Source: Elioraea tepida (lineage in GTDB: Bacteria > Pseudomonadota > Alphaproteobacteria > Acetobacterales > Acetobacteraceae). From it: a DNA stretch of 64,000 bases. The notes beneath the pieces were generated by a model. The model was not told the DNA's origin. It searched no databases and was given only the letters and a program-made list of their open reading frames with translations. The DNA lies in the NCBI RefSeq assembly GCF_019203965.1, contig NZ_CP076448.1, positions 744,001 through 808,000 on the forward strand. Direction: 5' to 3'. A program made the translations under genes and the position numbers. Positions 34,481 through 43,747 of the stretch are shown here, piece after piece (the first letter of the stretch is position 1; each line of letters opens with the position of its first letter).

Positions 34481-35614
34481 TTGAGCCTTCATCCCTCGCT
34501 CCTGCCGGCCGGCTTCGTCGACGTCCTGCCCCCCGAGGCGGAGACCGAGGCGGCAGCGATCGAGGCGATGCTCGGGGTGTTCGCCGCGCACGGCTACGAG
34601 CGCGTCAAGCCGCCGCTGCTCGAGTTCGAGGAGAGCCTGCTCGCCGGCACAGGCGCGGCGACCGCCGAGCAGACCTTCCGGCTGATGGACCCGGTGAGCC
34701 AGCGCATGCTCGGCCTGCGCGCCGACATCACGCCTCAGGTCGCGCGAATCGCCGCCGTGCGGCTTGCCCGGGCGCCGCGTCCGCTTCGTCTCTCCTACAA
34801 CGGCCAGGTGCTTCGGGTGCGCGGCTCGGAACTCCGGCCGGTAAGGCAGATGGCGCAGGCCGGGGTGGAGCTGATCGGCGCCGACGCTCCGGAGGCCGAC
34901 GCCGAGGTGATCGCTGTGGCGGCGGAGGCGCTGGCCGCTCTCGGCGTTCCCGCCGTCAGCTTCGACCTCACCCTGCCCACGCTTGCCGACGAGCTGCTCG
35001 CCACCCTCTCCGTTCCGCCCGAGCGCGAGGCGGCGCTCCGCCATGCGCTCGACCGGAAGGACGCAGCCGAGGTCGCCCTGCTCGCCGGCCCGCTCGCCGA
35101 CGTGCTCGACGAACTCCTGCACGCCGCCGGCCCGGCCGACCGGGCTCTCGAGGCGCTCTCGGCCTCGCCGCTCCCGCCCCGGGCGCGGGCACTCGCCGAG
35201 CGTCTCGCCCGGACGGTGGCAGCGGTGCGGGCGCGCTCTCCAGGGCTTGCGCTGACCGCCGATCCGCTGGAGTTCCGCGGCTTCCGCTACCATCGCGGCG
35301 TCGCGTTCACCGTGTTCTCCGCCGCTCTCGCGGAGGAGCTCGGCCGCGGCGGGGGCTATCTCGCCGGCGAGGAGCCGGCGACCGGGGTGACGCTCTACCC
35401 CGATGCCGCGCTGCGCGCCGCACCGCCGCGGCCCCGCCGGCCGCGTGTGTTCGTGCCGCTCTCGCTCGCGGCGCGCGCTCCTCTCCTGCGTGCCGAGGGC
35501 TTCGCAACCGTCGCCGCCCTCGGGCCGGTCGCCGATGCTGCCGCCGAGGCGCGCCGACTCGCCTGCACACACCTCGCCACCGAGGACGGCGCCGTCCCGC
35601 TCGAAGGAGTGTGA
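34481..35614 (+). CDS. hisZ: ATP phosphoribosyltransferase regulatory subunit
   Basis: A 377-residue paralogue of class II histidyl-tRNA synthetase without tRNA function, which activates the short form of HisG. It begins PAGFVDVLPPEAETEAAA, and FRLMDPVSQRMLGLRADITPQVARI is the class II motif 2-like block, shown here in shortened form as LGLRADITPQVARI. The C-terminal part has FRGFRYHRGVAFTVFS. The length (377) fits HisZ and lacks the anticodon-binding domain. The start is a TTG at 34481, eight bases after serA. hisG is not in the window. Confidence 0.9.
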   Translation: MSLHPSLLPAGFVDVLPPEAETEAAAIEAMLGVFAAHGYERVKPPLLEFEESLLAGTGAATAEQTFRLMDPVSQRMLGLRADITPQVARIAAVRLARAPRPLRLSYNGQVLRVRGSELRPVRQMAQAGVELIGADAPEADAEVIAVAAEALAALGVPAVSFDLTLPTLADELLATLSVPPEREAALRHALDRKDAAEVALLAGPLADVLDELLHAAGPADRALEALSASPLPPRARALAERLARTVAAVRARSPGLALTADPLEFRGFRYHRGVAFTVFSAALAEELGRGGGYLAGEEPATGVTLYPDAALRAAPPRPRRPRVFVPLSLAARAPLLRAEGFATVAALGPVADAAAEARRLACTHLATEDGAVPLEGV

Positions 35615-35617
35615 CAG

Positions 35618-36907
35618 ATGCCGAATGTCGCGGTGATCGGCGCCCAGTGGGGCGATGAAGGCAAGGGCAAGGTCGTCGACTGGCTGGCGAGTCGGGCCGA
35701 CATCGTCGTGCGCTTCCAGGGCGGCCACAACGCCGGCCACACGCTCGTCGTCGGCAACGAGACCTACAAGCTGAGCCTCCTGCCCTCCGGCGTCGTCCGC
35801 GGCAAGCTCGGGATCATCGGCAATGGCGTTGTGCTCGATCCGAGGGCACTGCTTGCCGAAATCGACCGCGTCACCGCCCAGGGCCTCGAGGTCGGCCCCG
35901 ACAATCTCAGGATCGCCGAGAACGTGCCGCTGATCCTGCCGCTCCACCCCGCGCTCGACCGCGCGCGCGAGGCGGCACGCGGGGAGCGCAAGCTCGGCAC
36001 CACGGGGCGCGGAATCGGCCCGGCCTACGAGGACAAGGTGGCGCGGCGAGCGATACGCCTTTGTGACCTCGCCGAGCCGGAGACGCTATCGGCGAAGCTC
36101 GATGAGCTCCTGCTCCATCACAATACTTTGCTTCAAGGCCTTGGTTCTGAAATATTCTCTAAGGAGGCGCTTTACGCCGAACTGATCGATCTGGCGGATC
36201 GGCTCCTGCCCTTCGCCGAGCCGGTGTGGCAGCGGCTCGATGCCGCCCGCGCCGCCGGGCAGCGGATCCTTTTCGAGGGCGCCCAGGCGGTGATGCTCGA
36301 CGTCGACCACGGCACCTACCCGTTCGTGACCTCGTCGAACACGGTCGCCGCGACCGCCGCCTCCGGCTCAGGCATCGGGCCGGCGGCGATCGGCACCGTT
36401 CTCGGCATCGCCAAGGCCTACACGACGCGCGTCGGCTCCGGCCCGTTCCCGACCGAGCTCACGGACGAGACCGGCATGCTGCTCGGCGACCGCGGGCGCG
36501 AGTTCGGAACCGTCACCGGGCGGCGGCGACGCTGCGGCTGGTTCGATGCCGTGCTGGTGCGCCAGGCGGTGAAGGTGGGGGGGATCCAGGGGCTCGCGCT
36601 CACCAAGCTCGACGTGCTCGACGGACTTGCCGAGCTCAAGGTCTGCACCGGCTATCGGCTCGGAGGGGAGACGCTGAGGCACCTGCCGGCCGCTCCGGGC
36701 GCCCAGGCCGCTGTCACGCCGATCTATGAGACGATGGAGGGCTGGTCCGGCTCGACGCGCGGGGCTCGGAGCTGGGCCGAGCTTCCGGCCCAGGCGATCA
36801 AGTACGTCCGCCGCATCGAGGAGCTGGTCGAGGCGCCAGTGATTCTCCTGTCCACGAGCCCCGATCGCGACGACACGATCCTCGTGAAGGACCCCTTCGC
36901 CGGCTGA
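35618..36907 (+). CDS. purA: Adenylosuccinate synthetase
   Basis: A 429-residue GTP-dependent enzyme joining IMP and aspartate. N-terminal [18 protein letters not shown] holds the catalytic Asp and P-loop, [11 protein letters not shown] the catalytic His, [14 protein letters not shown] the IMP site, and [12 protein letters not shown] the C-terminal substrate loop. It starts three bases after hisZ. Codons at about 36116-36175 (e.g. AAT ACT TTG CTT, ATA TTC TCT) are strikingly AT-rich compared with the rest of the gene, although the frame is intact. Confidence 0.97.
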   Translation: MPNVAVIGAQWGDEGKGKVVDWLASRADIVVRFQGGHNAGHTLVVGNETYKLSLLPSGVVRGKLGIIGNGVVLDPRALLAEIDRVTAQGLEVGPDNLRIAENVPLILPLHPALDRAREAARGERKLGTTGRGIGPAYEDKVARRAIRLCDLAEPETLSAKLDELLLHHNTLLQGLGSEIFSKEALYAELIDLADRLLPFAEPVWQRLDAARAAGQRILFEGAQAVMLDVDHGTYPFVTSSNTVAATAASGSGIGPAAIGTVLGIAKAYTTRVGSGPFPTELTDETGMLLGDRGREFGTVTGRRRRCGWFDAVLVRQAVKVGGIQGLALTKLDVLDGLAELKVCTGYRLGGETLRHLPAAPGAQAAVTPIYETMEGWSGSTRGARSWAELPAQAIKYVRRIEELVEAPVILLSTSPDRDDTILVKDPFAG

Positions 36908-36962
36908 GGCGCTGCCGTTCACGCCTCCTTAACCATCCACGCGGCAGCATGCGCTGGCTCGG

Positions 36963-38969
36963 GTGCGGGAGCGTGGCGTGGCGGGGCGCGAGATCGAGAT
37001 CGCGGGCTATCTGGTGGACCCAGGGCGGAGCGTGCCCGGGCTCGTCGGCGGCGGGCTTGCCGCCTTCGCCGCACGGCCGGCGCGCGGCGAGGGGCCCGCC
37101 GGCTTCGCCGTCCGGTGCCGGACGCACCACCCGCCGCGTCTGCGGGTGATCGACCGCCTTCCCGATGCCGATGCGCTTCCGAACCTGCTCGTGCCGCTCG
37201 GGCATGGGCTTGCGGGAAGCGGTGAGGAGGGGCCGCAGCGCTGGATCGTCTATCCGCTGCCGCCAGGCCCGCCCCTGATGAGCCCGGGCGAACGCCGCAG
37301 CCCTTTGCGCGAGACCGACCTGATCCAGAACGTCGCCAAGCCAGTGGCGCGCGTTCTTGCCGAACTCGCCGACCGTGGCCTTACCCATCGCGGCATACGG
37401 CCCGACAATCTGTTCCGCCCGGTCGCGGGCGGGCCGGTCACCGTGGGCGAGGCCTTCGCCCTGCCGCCGGGGTTCTGCCAGCCTGCCGCCTTCGAGCCGC
37501 CGGGGATGGCCATGTGCGTGCCCGCCGGCAAGGGCGAGGGGACGCTCGAGGACGATCTCTATGCGCTCGGCGTCACCCTGCTTGCGCTCGCAACCGGCCA
37601 GTGGCCGCTCGCCGGCCTCGACGACCGGGCGGGAATCCGGCTCAGGCTCGAGCGAGGCAGCCTCGCTGCGCTCGTGGGCAACGCGCGGCTTCCGGCCTCG
37701 GTCGCCACGCTGCTGCGGGGGCTCCTGTCCGATGACCCGGGCTTCAGGCCCGGGCTCGACGAGATCGCTCTCTGGCCGGGCGGCGCCCGTGCCCGTCCCT
37801 ACACCGCGCGCGCCGTGCGCAAGGCCACGCGCCCGTTCGATTTCGCCGGCGAGCCGGTGCTCGACTCGCGCAGCCTCGCCTTCGCGATGGCGGGGCGTTG
37901 GCAGGAGGGCGTTCGCGCCGTCCGCTCCCCTGCCTTGCTCGCCTGGCTCGAGCGCGCGCTCACCGACCAGCCTCTCGCCGAGCGGGTGCGGGAGCTCCTC
38001 GACGCCGAGCCGACGGGCGTCGACTCTGACGGCGATCTCCTCCTTTCGCGCATCCTCGCCGTCCTCGACCCGCAGGCGCCACTCTGGTGGCGCGGCCTCG
38101 CCCTGATGCCGGATGGCCTCGGCGCAGTGCTCGCGGAGGCCTATGCCACGGCGCAGCCCTCCGCCGAGCGGCAGCGCGATCTTGCCGACATGATCGAGGC
38201 GCAGGCGATCAGCCGCTACGCCGCCGAGCATCTCGACCGGCCGGGCATGATCGAGCACGACAAGATAGGCCGGCTCGTCCGCGCCCAGGCCCGTGCCCGC
38301 GTTCTCGGCGCCGGGCGCGAGCGCCTGCTGTACCAGCTCAACCCCGGCCTGCCCTGCCTGTCGCCTCTGGTTCGCCGCAGCGGGGCCGCCACCCTGCCTG
38401 CCCTTCTCGCTGCGCTCGAGGCCGCCGCTGCCGGGTCTCCGCCCGGCGGCGGCGCACCGACCCCGCTTGACCGGCATGTGGCGGCGTTCATCGGCGCGGC
38501 GATGGACGGGTCGATCGATCTGTTGCTCGCGGCCGCGGGCGACACCGGGCGTCCTGAGGAGGCAGGGCTTGCCACCGTCGCGGTCTTCGCGCGCCTGCAG
38601 CGGCTTCAGAGGGGGGCGAAATTCCCCAATCTCGCGCGCTGGGTGGCCACACTCGCGGCGCCAGCGGTGGCGACCTGGCACTCCAAGGCGGCGCGGGCGC
38701 GCGTCGAGAAGGCGCTGCCCGAGGCGGCGGCGAGCGGCGACTTCGCCCAGCTCCTCGAGGTGCTCGACGGCGAGGCGGCGCGGGCGGAGGACCGCGCAGG
38801 CTTCGCCGAAGCGGCCGCGACCTTCGCCCGCGCGGCCGCGGCCGGCGTCGCACTCCAGGCCGAGGCGCCGTTGCGCCGCGCCGAGGCGGCGCGGGTGGGC
38901 GGGCTCGCCGCCCAGGCGGTATCGCTGACGCTGCTCGGCGGCACCGTCCTCCTCCTCGCGGGAGGCTAA
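36963..38969 (+). CDS. Large protein with a degenerate protein-kinase domain (pseudokinase)
   Basis: A 668-residue protein. Residues ~10-250 keep the outline of a Ser/Thr kinase: LTHRGIRPDNLF at ~140-151 is the catalytic loop HRDxxxxN with Asp replaced by Gly144, and EDDLYALGVTLLALATGQWPL is the subdomain IX helix. The DFG position reads VGEAF, and the VAIK strand reads FAVRCR, so the ATP-binding Lys, catalytic base and metal Asp are all missing. The remaining ~400 residues are mostly helical and Ala/Arg-rich, ending in a hydrophobic tail (AVSLTLLGGTVLLLAGG) that may anchor it to the membrane. GTG start. Followed four bases later by a small membrane-protein gene; likely partners. Confidence 0.7.
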   Translation: MRERGVAGREIEIAGYLVDPGRSVPGLVGGGLAAFAARPARGEGPAGFAVRCRTHHPPRLRVIDRLPDADALPNLLVPLGHGLAGSGEEGPQRWIVYPLPPGPPLMSPGERRSPLRETDLIQNVAKPVARVLAELADRGLTHRGIRPDNLFRPVAGGPVTVGEAFALPPGFCQPAAFEPPGMAMCVPAGKGEGTLEDDLYALGVTLLALATGQWPLAGLDDRAGIRLRLERGSLAALVGNARLPASVATLLRGLLSDDPGFRPGLDEIALWPGGARARPYTARAVRKATRPFDFAGEPVLDSRSLAFAMAGRWQEGVRAVRSPALLAWLERALTDQPLAERVRELLDAEPTGVDSDGDLLLSRILAVLDPQAPLWWRGLALMPDGLGAVLAEAYATAQPSAERQRDLADMIEAQAISRYAAEHLDRPGMIEHDKIGRLVRAQARARVLGAGRERLLYQLNPGLPCLSPLVRRSGAATLPALLAALEAAAAGSPPGGGAPTPLDRHVAAFIGAAMDGSIDLLLAAAGDTGRPEEAGLATVAVFARLQRLQRGAKFPNLARWVATLAAPAVATWHSKAARARVEKALPEAAASGDFAQLLEVLDGEAARAEDRAGFAEAAATFARAAAAGVALQAEAPLRRAEAARVGGLAAQAVSLTLLGGTVLLLAGG

Positions 38970-38973
38970 GCCG

Positions 38974-39543
38974 ATGGCGAACGCGGCAGCGAAGCCAGCA
39001 CCCGTTCAGGCCGGCCGGCGCTCCGGCCGCCGGGCGCGCTGGGCTTTCTGGGCCTTTGGTCTTGGAACCGGGCTCGCGCTCGGCGTCGCACTGCCGACGG
39101 GGCTTCTCCTGCTGGTCGGCCTTCTCCCGGCGGCAGCGGCCTTCGCGAGCGACAGCGACCCCGACAAGATGACCGCCCGCCCGGTGCTCTATCTCAACCT
39201 CGCCGGGCTGATGCCGGCGCTCAAGGCTCTGTGGCTCGGCGAGCATGACCTGCGGGCGCTCGCCTCCCTGCTTGGCGACCCGGGAACGCTCGCCCTTGCC
39301 TACGGAGCCGCCGCCTTCGGCTTCCTGCTCGCGCGCTCCCTCCCCTACGCCGTTCTCGCGGTGCTCGAGGCGCGCGCGGCAACGACGATGAAGCTCCTCG
39401 AGGCGCGGCAGGACGAGCTGCGCGCACTCTGGGGCGACGAGGTGGTGGCGGAAGCCAACCGGCTCGCCGCCCGGGCGGCTCGGCTGACCGAGGCAAAAGC
39501 GCAGGAGACGAAGCAAGGCGGCCGCGAGGCAGGCCGAGGGTAA
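38974..39543 (+). CDS. Membrane protein of unknown function, paired with the pseudokinase
   Basis: A 189-residue protein. A short basic N-terminus (GRRSGRRARW) precedes a hydrophobic helix WAFWAFGLGTGLALGVALPTG running into LLLLVGLLP, and a second hydrophobic stretch LALAYGAAAFGFLLARSLPYAVLAVL. The C-terminal ~50 residues are charged and helical (ARAATTMKLLEARQDELRAL), possibly a coiled coil facing the cytoplasm. It starts four bases after the pseudokinase, so the two are coexpressed. I do not recognise a family. Confidence 0.65.
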   Translation: MANAAAKPAPVQAGRRSGRRARWAFWAFGLGTGLALGVALPTGLLLLVGLLPAAAAFASDSDPDKMTARPVLYLNLAGLMPALKALWLGEHDLRALASLLGDPGTLALAYGAAAFGFLLARSLPYAVLAVLEARAATTMKLLEARQDELRALWGDEVVAEANRLAARAARLTEAKAQETKQGGREAGRG

Positions 39544-39642
39544 GCGCCGTCTCCCCTCCGTTCCGACCCGCGACCCCAGTCACGGTCAATTAACACCTGC
39601 GCGTAACGATCCGCGACCACGCTACCACGGAGGCGATGGCAG

Positions 39643-41055
39643 ATGGGCAAGCTGGAACGGCTGCGCAACGCATTCGGCATCGGCGAGGAGAACGTCACAC
39701 CGCTTGGCGGCCTAGGCGCGGGCGAGGCCGGCGGAGAGGAGCATCTCGACCGCTTTCTCGGCGCGATGGCACGCGGCGAGTTCGGGGTGGAGCCGCCGCC
39801 CGGCGCCGCCTACGGCCCCTGCCAACGCCTCGCCGAAGCCCTCGCCAGGGCCGCGGCGGAGAACACCTCCGCGATCGTCGAGACGGCGATCGGGGCGAAC
39901 GAGCTCGGGATCGTCGCCGCACGCCTCGTTGCGCCGGCGAGCGTCGTCAGCGAACGCGCCGCCGCCATGGCGGCCGCGACCCAGGAGATGGTGGCGACGG
40001 TCTCGAGCATCGACCAGGCCGCGAGCGCCGCAGCCGAGGCGGCGGAAGCCGCCGAAGCCTCGATGCGCTCGAGCATCAGCGAGACCCGCGCCACCATCAC
40101 CGCGATCGACGATCTTGCCCGGCTCGTGCAGCGGAACGCCGAGGAAGTGCGCCGGCTGGGCGAGGCCTCGAAGGAGATCGGCGGCATCGTCGGCGCGATC
40201 GAACGGATCGCCGTCCAGACGCGCCTGCTTGCCCTCAACGCCACCATCGAGGCGGCACGCGCCGGCGAGGCGGGGCGCGGCTTCGCCGTTGTCGCCAAGG
40301 AGGTCAAGACGCTTGCCCAGCAGACGGCGCAGGCGACGGAGGACATACGCCGTCGGATCGACGCGTTGCTGGCGCAGGTCGCGTCCGTGGTGGAGAGCAT
40401 GGCGCGGTGCGATCAGCACGCGCGCGAGGGCCGGACGCGGATGGAACGGCTCGGCGACGAGGTGCAGGTGGCCGGCGAGCGCATCGACGCGGCGAGCCGA
40501 AGCATCCGCGAGATCGCCGTTGCCGTGTCGCAGCAGTCGCAGGCAACCGACGAGATCGCTTGCAACATCACCGAGGTGGCGGCCATGGCCCGGGAGACAT
40601 CGGAGGCCGTCGCGGCCATGGCCGGGTCGTTCGACAAGCTCGACGCTGCGCTCGGACGCCAGTTGCAGGTGGCGGCGTCGGCAGAGTTCCCGGAGAAGGT
40701 GATCATCCTCGCCAAGGCCGACCATGTGATGTGGAAGCGTCGCCTGGTCGCGATGGCGACGGGGCAGCTGAAGCTCAAGGCGGACGAGCTCGCCGACCAC
40801 CGCTCCTGCCGGCTCGGCAAATGGTATTACGGCGACCGCTCGAAACCGTTCCGGTGCGATCCGGCCTTCGCCGAGCTCGAGGAGCCGCACCGGCAGGTAC
40901 ACGCCCATGGCAAGGAGGCTGCCCGTCTGTTCGCCGAAGGCCGGACGGCGGAGGCGCTCGACGAGATCGCGAAGGTGGAGGCGGCGTCGGCCGAGGTGAT
41001 GCGGCTTCTCGAGACGCTTCACCGAGGCTCGGGACGCGAGCGCCTCGCCGCGTGA
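39643..41055 (+). CDS. Soluble methyl-accepting chemotaxis-type receptor with C-terminal CZB domain
   Basis: A 470-residue protein without a predicted membrane segment. Residues ~80-330 form a long coiled coil with the MCP hairpin tip: [20 protein letters not shown], then [20 protein letters not shown], which contact CheA and CheW. Residues ~350-440 form a chemoreceptor zinc-binding domain: DHVMWKRRL (first His), [13 protein letters not shown] with the His/Cys pair, and [11 protein letters not shown] with the last His. It probably senses oxidants or zinc in the cytoplasm. No che genes are adjacent. It lies ~100 bases after the pseudokinase pair, on the same strand. Confidence 0.9.
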   Translation: MGKLERLRNAFGIGEENVTPLGGLGAGEAGGEEHLDRFLGAMARGEFGVEPPPGAAYGPCQRLAEALARAAAENTSAIVETAIGANELGIVAARLVAPASVVSERAAAMAAATQEMVATVSSIDQAASAAAEAAEAAEASMRSSISETRATITAIDDLARLVQRNAEEVRRLGEASKEIGGIVGAIERIAVQTRLLALNATIEAARAGEAGRGFAVVAKEVKTLAQQTAQATEDIRRRIDALLAQVASVVESMARCDQHAREGRTRMERLGDEVQVAGERIDAASRSIREIAVAVSQQSQATDEIACNITEVAAMARETSEAVAAMAGSFDKLDAALGRQLQVAASAEFPEKVIILAKADHVMWKRRLVAMATGQLKLKADELADHRSCRLGKWYYGDRSKPFRCDPAFAELEEPHRQVHAHGKEAARLFAEGRTAEALDEIAKVEAASAEVMRLLETLHRGSGRERLAA

Positions 41056-41318
41056 GCGCGGAGACGACGCGCCTCGGCCCGTGTCGCCGGTTCGGCCATT
41101 TCTGCCCGCCGGTCGCCGGCCCGACGTCGCGATCGGTCTCGTAGGCGAGGGACGAGGCGCGGTCCCGCCGCCGGCGCGAGCCAAGCCGGGCGGCTGCGAC
41201 GAGCGGGAACAGGGCGGCCGGATGCGGGCTGCCCGCGATCCGCCCTGAAGGGGCGGAAAGGCGGTGCCTATTCTGTCGGCCAAATCGATCTCGGAGCGGT
41301 CGGGAGGAGAGAACGTCC

Positions 41319-42203
41319 ATGGCTGGGCAGCTCACCGACGCGCAAGTCGCGTTCTACCGCGACAACGGCTATCTCTGCCCTTTGCCTGCGCTCGATCCCG
41401 AGGAGGTGGCAGAGGCGCGCGCGGCTCGACGCCACCGAGGCGATGCTCGGCGGTAGGTTGGACGGGCGAAACAACCAGAAGCCTCACCTGCTCTTCCCCT
41501 GGATTGACCGGCTGATCCGCCATCCGCGCATCCTCGACGCGGTCGAGAGCGTGATCGGGCCGAACATCCTCTGCTGGGGCAGCCAGTTCTTCCACAAGCG
41601 CGCGGGCGACCCGGCCTTCGTCTCCTGGCACCAGGACGGCACCTACTTGGGCCTCTCGAGCGCGGACGTGGTCACAGCCTGGCTCGCGCTCACGCCGTCG
41701 ACTCCCGAGAGCGGCTGCATGCGGGTGATCGCCGGAAACCACGTGCCCTGGTGCCGCACACAGACACCTTCGCCGAGACCAACATGCTGAGCCGCGGCCA
41801 GGAGATCGCGGTGACCGTGAACGAGGACGAGGCGATCGACCTCGTGCTCGCCCCGGGCGAGATGAGCCTGCATCACGTGCTCATCTTCCACGGCAGCCCG
41901 CCGAACCGCGCGAGCTACCCGCGCATCGGCTTCGCCATACGCTACGTGCCACCGCACGTGCACCAGCTCGACGGCACCAGGGGCAGCGCCACGGTGGTGC
42001 GCGGCGAGGACACGACCGGCCACTGGGAGCACGAGCGGCCACCCGTGTCCGACCTGTACCCCGACGCGGTGGCCCACCACGCCGCCGTGGTGGACCGGCA
42101 GCTCAGGACGGTCTTGCGGGGCGCAGGAGGCAAGGGGAAGCTCGCCGCCACGGTGACGTCACGACACCCCACCCAACGACCGGGGACGGACGACCCCGGA
42201 TGA
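41319..42203 (+). pseudogene. Phytanoyl-CoA dioxygenase-family gene with two frameshifts
   Basis: A PhyH-type Fe(II)/2-oxoglutarate dioxygenase in three consecutive frames. ATG 41319 (after GGGAGGAGAG) gives MAGQLTDAQVAFYRDNGYL and runs out at TAG 41454. The next frame carries MLGGRLDGRNNQKPH, VIGPNILCWGSQFF and SWHQDGTYLG, the HxD iron motif, to about 41745. The third carries PHTDTFAETNMLSRGQEIAV, then LHHVLIFHGSPPNRASYPRI with the second iron His and the 2-oxoglutarate Arg. Each junction needs a one-base change (near 41420 and 41745). The active-site residues survive, so the decay is recent or these are assembly errors. Confidence 0.85.
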
Positions 42204-42641
42204 CCGGGCCCAGGACCAGCCTCGCCTCCGCCGCTGCCGGCGTCGCCGCACCGCCCCGTGCCTGCGGGCAGGGGACGATCGCCATCCCCATGGCGCACAG
42301 GCTCTCGACCACCGGGCCGGCCTGCTGAGCAGCGGCCACTGCCCCGCGCACGTCCCCAAGGGGTCCGCGAAGCGCTTCGCCTCGGACCGGCGCCGCGACC
42401 TCGACCGGCATCCGCCAGGCTGGGTTCCGGCTGGTCATGGCCGGCGCCTCGCTCCACATGCTACTCGCCCGTCTTGCCATGGAGGGCGCGCCTTCGAGCC
42501 GTGCTCTCAGCGCCGCGCTCGCGCCGCTCACGCCGCACGCGCTGCTCGTGACAGCCCTGCCCGGCGCCCTGATGGGGCCCGGACAGCGGAACGGCCGGGG
42601 TTGCCCCGGCCGCTGCGCGCAGCCCGGTGATCGACGGCGCG
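42204..42641. other. Gap between the PhyH pseudogene and rpoH, no supported gene
   Basis: About 440 bases. A plus-strand reading opened by the ATG at 42200 continues with one in-frame stop and includes LVMAGASLHMLLARLAMEG, but I cannot link it to a family. It may be a decayed gene or chance GC-rich open frame. The right end holds the rpoH hairpin terminator. Confidence 0.4.
42592..42612 (-). terminator. Hairpin downstream of rpoH
   Basis: CGGCCGGGG, a three-base loop (TTG on the plus strand) and CCCCGGCCG make a perfect 9-bp stem 30 bases beyond the rpoH stop. No T-run follows, so it may act with Rho or protect the 3' end. Confidence 0.6.
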
Positions 42642-43523
42642 TCAGCCCGCGGCCGCGCGCTCGGCGAGCTCCGCCTTCATCGCGCGCTGCAGCTTCTCGA
42701 AGGCGCGCACCTCGATCTGCCGAACCCGCTCCCGGCTGATGCCGTACTGGTGCGAGAGCTCCTCGAGCGTGGTCGGCTCGTCCTTCAGCCGGCGCTCGAT
42801 CAGGATGTGTCGCTCGCGCTCGTTCAGCGTACGCAGGGCGTTGGCGAGCAGGGCCTTGCGCCTGCCCATGTCCTCGCGCTCGGCGAGCTCGACCTCCTGG
42901 TTGTCGCTCTCGTCGACCAGCCAGTCCTGCCACTCGCCCTCGCCATCGACGCGCACGGGCGCGTTCAGGCTGTGGTCGGTGGCGGCGAGGCGGCGGTTCA
43001 TCTGGATGACGTCCTGCTCCGGAACGTCGAGATCCTTCGCGATCTTCGCCACCTGCTCGGGCTTAAGGTCGCCGTCCTCGATCGCCTGCATCTCGCCCTT
43101 CAACCGACGCAGGTTGAAGAAGAGCTTCTTCTGTGCCGCCGTGGTTCCCATCTTCACGAGCGACCACGAGTGCAGGATGTATTCCTGGATTGCGGCGCGG
43201 ATCCACCACATCGCGTAGGTAGCGAGGCGGAACCCGCGGTCGGGGTCGAAGCGCTTGACCGCCTGCATCATCCCGACATTGCCTTCGGAGATCAGCTCGC
43301 CGATCGGCAGGCCGTAGCCGCGATACCCCATCGCGATCTTGGCCACGAGCCGGAGGTGGCTCGTGACGAGCTTGTGCGCCGCCTCGAGATCGCCCGTCTC
43401 CTGCCAGCGTTTGGCGAGCGCATACTCCTCCTCCGGCGTGAGCATAGGGAACTTCCGGATCTCCTGGAGATACCGGGTGAGGTTCCCCTCCGGCGCGATT
43501 GGAACGGCGAAGGCCGACGCCAT
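42642..43523 (-). CDS. rpoH: RNA polymerase sigma-32 factor (heat shock)
   Basis: A 293-residue sigma factor. Start MASAFAVPIAPEGNL at 43523, nine bases after GGAGGT. Region 1.2/2: YLQEIRKFPMLTPEEEYALA, HKLVTSHLRLVAKIAMGYRG and DRGFRLATYAMWWIRAAIQEY. The RpoH box QKKLFFNLRR distinguishes it from other group 2/3 sigma factors. Region 4 ends in EELSHQYGISRERVRQIEVRAFEKLQ, given here as GISRERVRQIEVRAFEKLQ. It directs heat-shock genes. A CIRCE repeat ~155 bases upstream indicates HrcA control. Confidence 0.97.
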   Translation of the reverse strand: MASAFAVPIAPEGNLTRYLQEIRKFPMLTPEEEYALAKRWQETGDLEAAHKLVTSHLRLVAKIAMGYRGYGLPIGELISEGNVGMMQAVKRFDPDRGFRLATYAMWWIRAAIQEYILHSWSLVKMGTTAAQKKLFFNLRRLKGEMQAIEDGDLKPEQVAKIAKDLDVPEQDVIQMNRRLAATDHSLNAPVRVDGEGEWQDWLVDESDNQEVELAEREDMGRRKALLANALRTLNERERHILIERRLKDEPTTLEELSHQYGISRERVRQIEVRAFEKLQRAMKAELAERAAAG

Positions 43524-43677
43524 GGGCAATGCACCTCCGTCTGCGCGGGACGTTCGGACTTGTCCCATCTGTGCTGGTTGCACCCTCGCATGGTTTCGGG
43601 CCGAACAGGATCACGATCAGGGGAACAGGCGCGCCATCCCGGCGCTCGTCGACCCATCGCCCCCTTCCCCTGACGGC

Positions 43678-43704
43678 TTGGCACTCTCGGCCCGGGAGTG
43701 CCAA
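43678..43704. promoter_or_regulatory. CIRCE operator (HrcA-binding) upstream of rpoH
   Basis: TTGGCACTC, nine bases, GAGTGCCAA: a perfect 9-9-9 inverted repeat. The CIRCE consensus is TTAGCACTC-N9-GAGTGCTAA, and the single change in each arm is compensatory. It lies between the rluD stop (43748) and rpoH (start 43523, minus strand) and so should let the HrcA repressor control rpoH. CTTGCAA at 43742-43736 could be part of a promoter overlapping this site. Confidence 0.85.
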
Positions 43705-43747
43705 CGCCGCAAGAGTGCCCGACCGAAGCGGAGTGTTGCAAGACAAA

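Noticed and set aside
42200-42640. Possible decayed gene after the PhyH pseudogene (segment LVMAGASLHMLLARLAMEG)
   Set aside because: It has an in-frame stop and no family resemblance that I can name.
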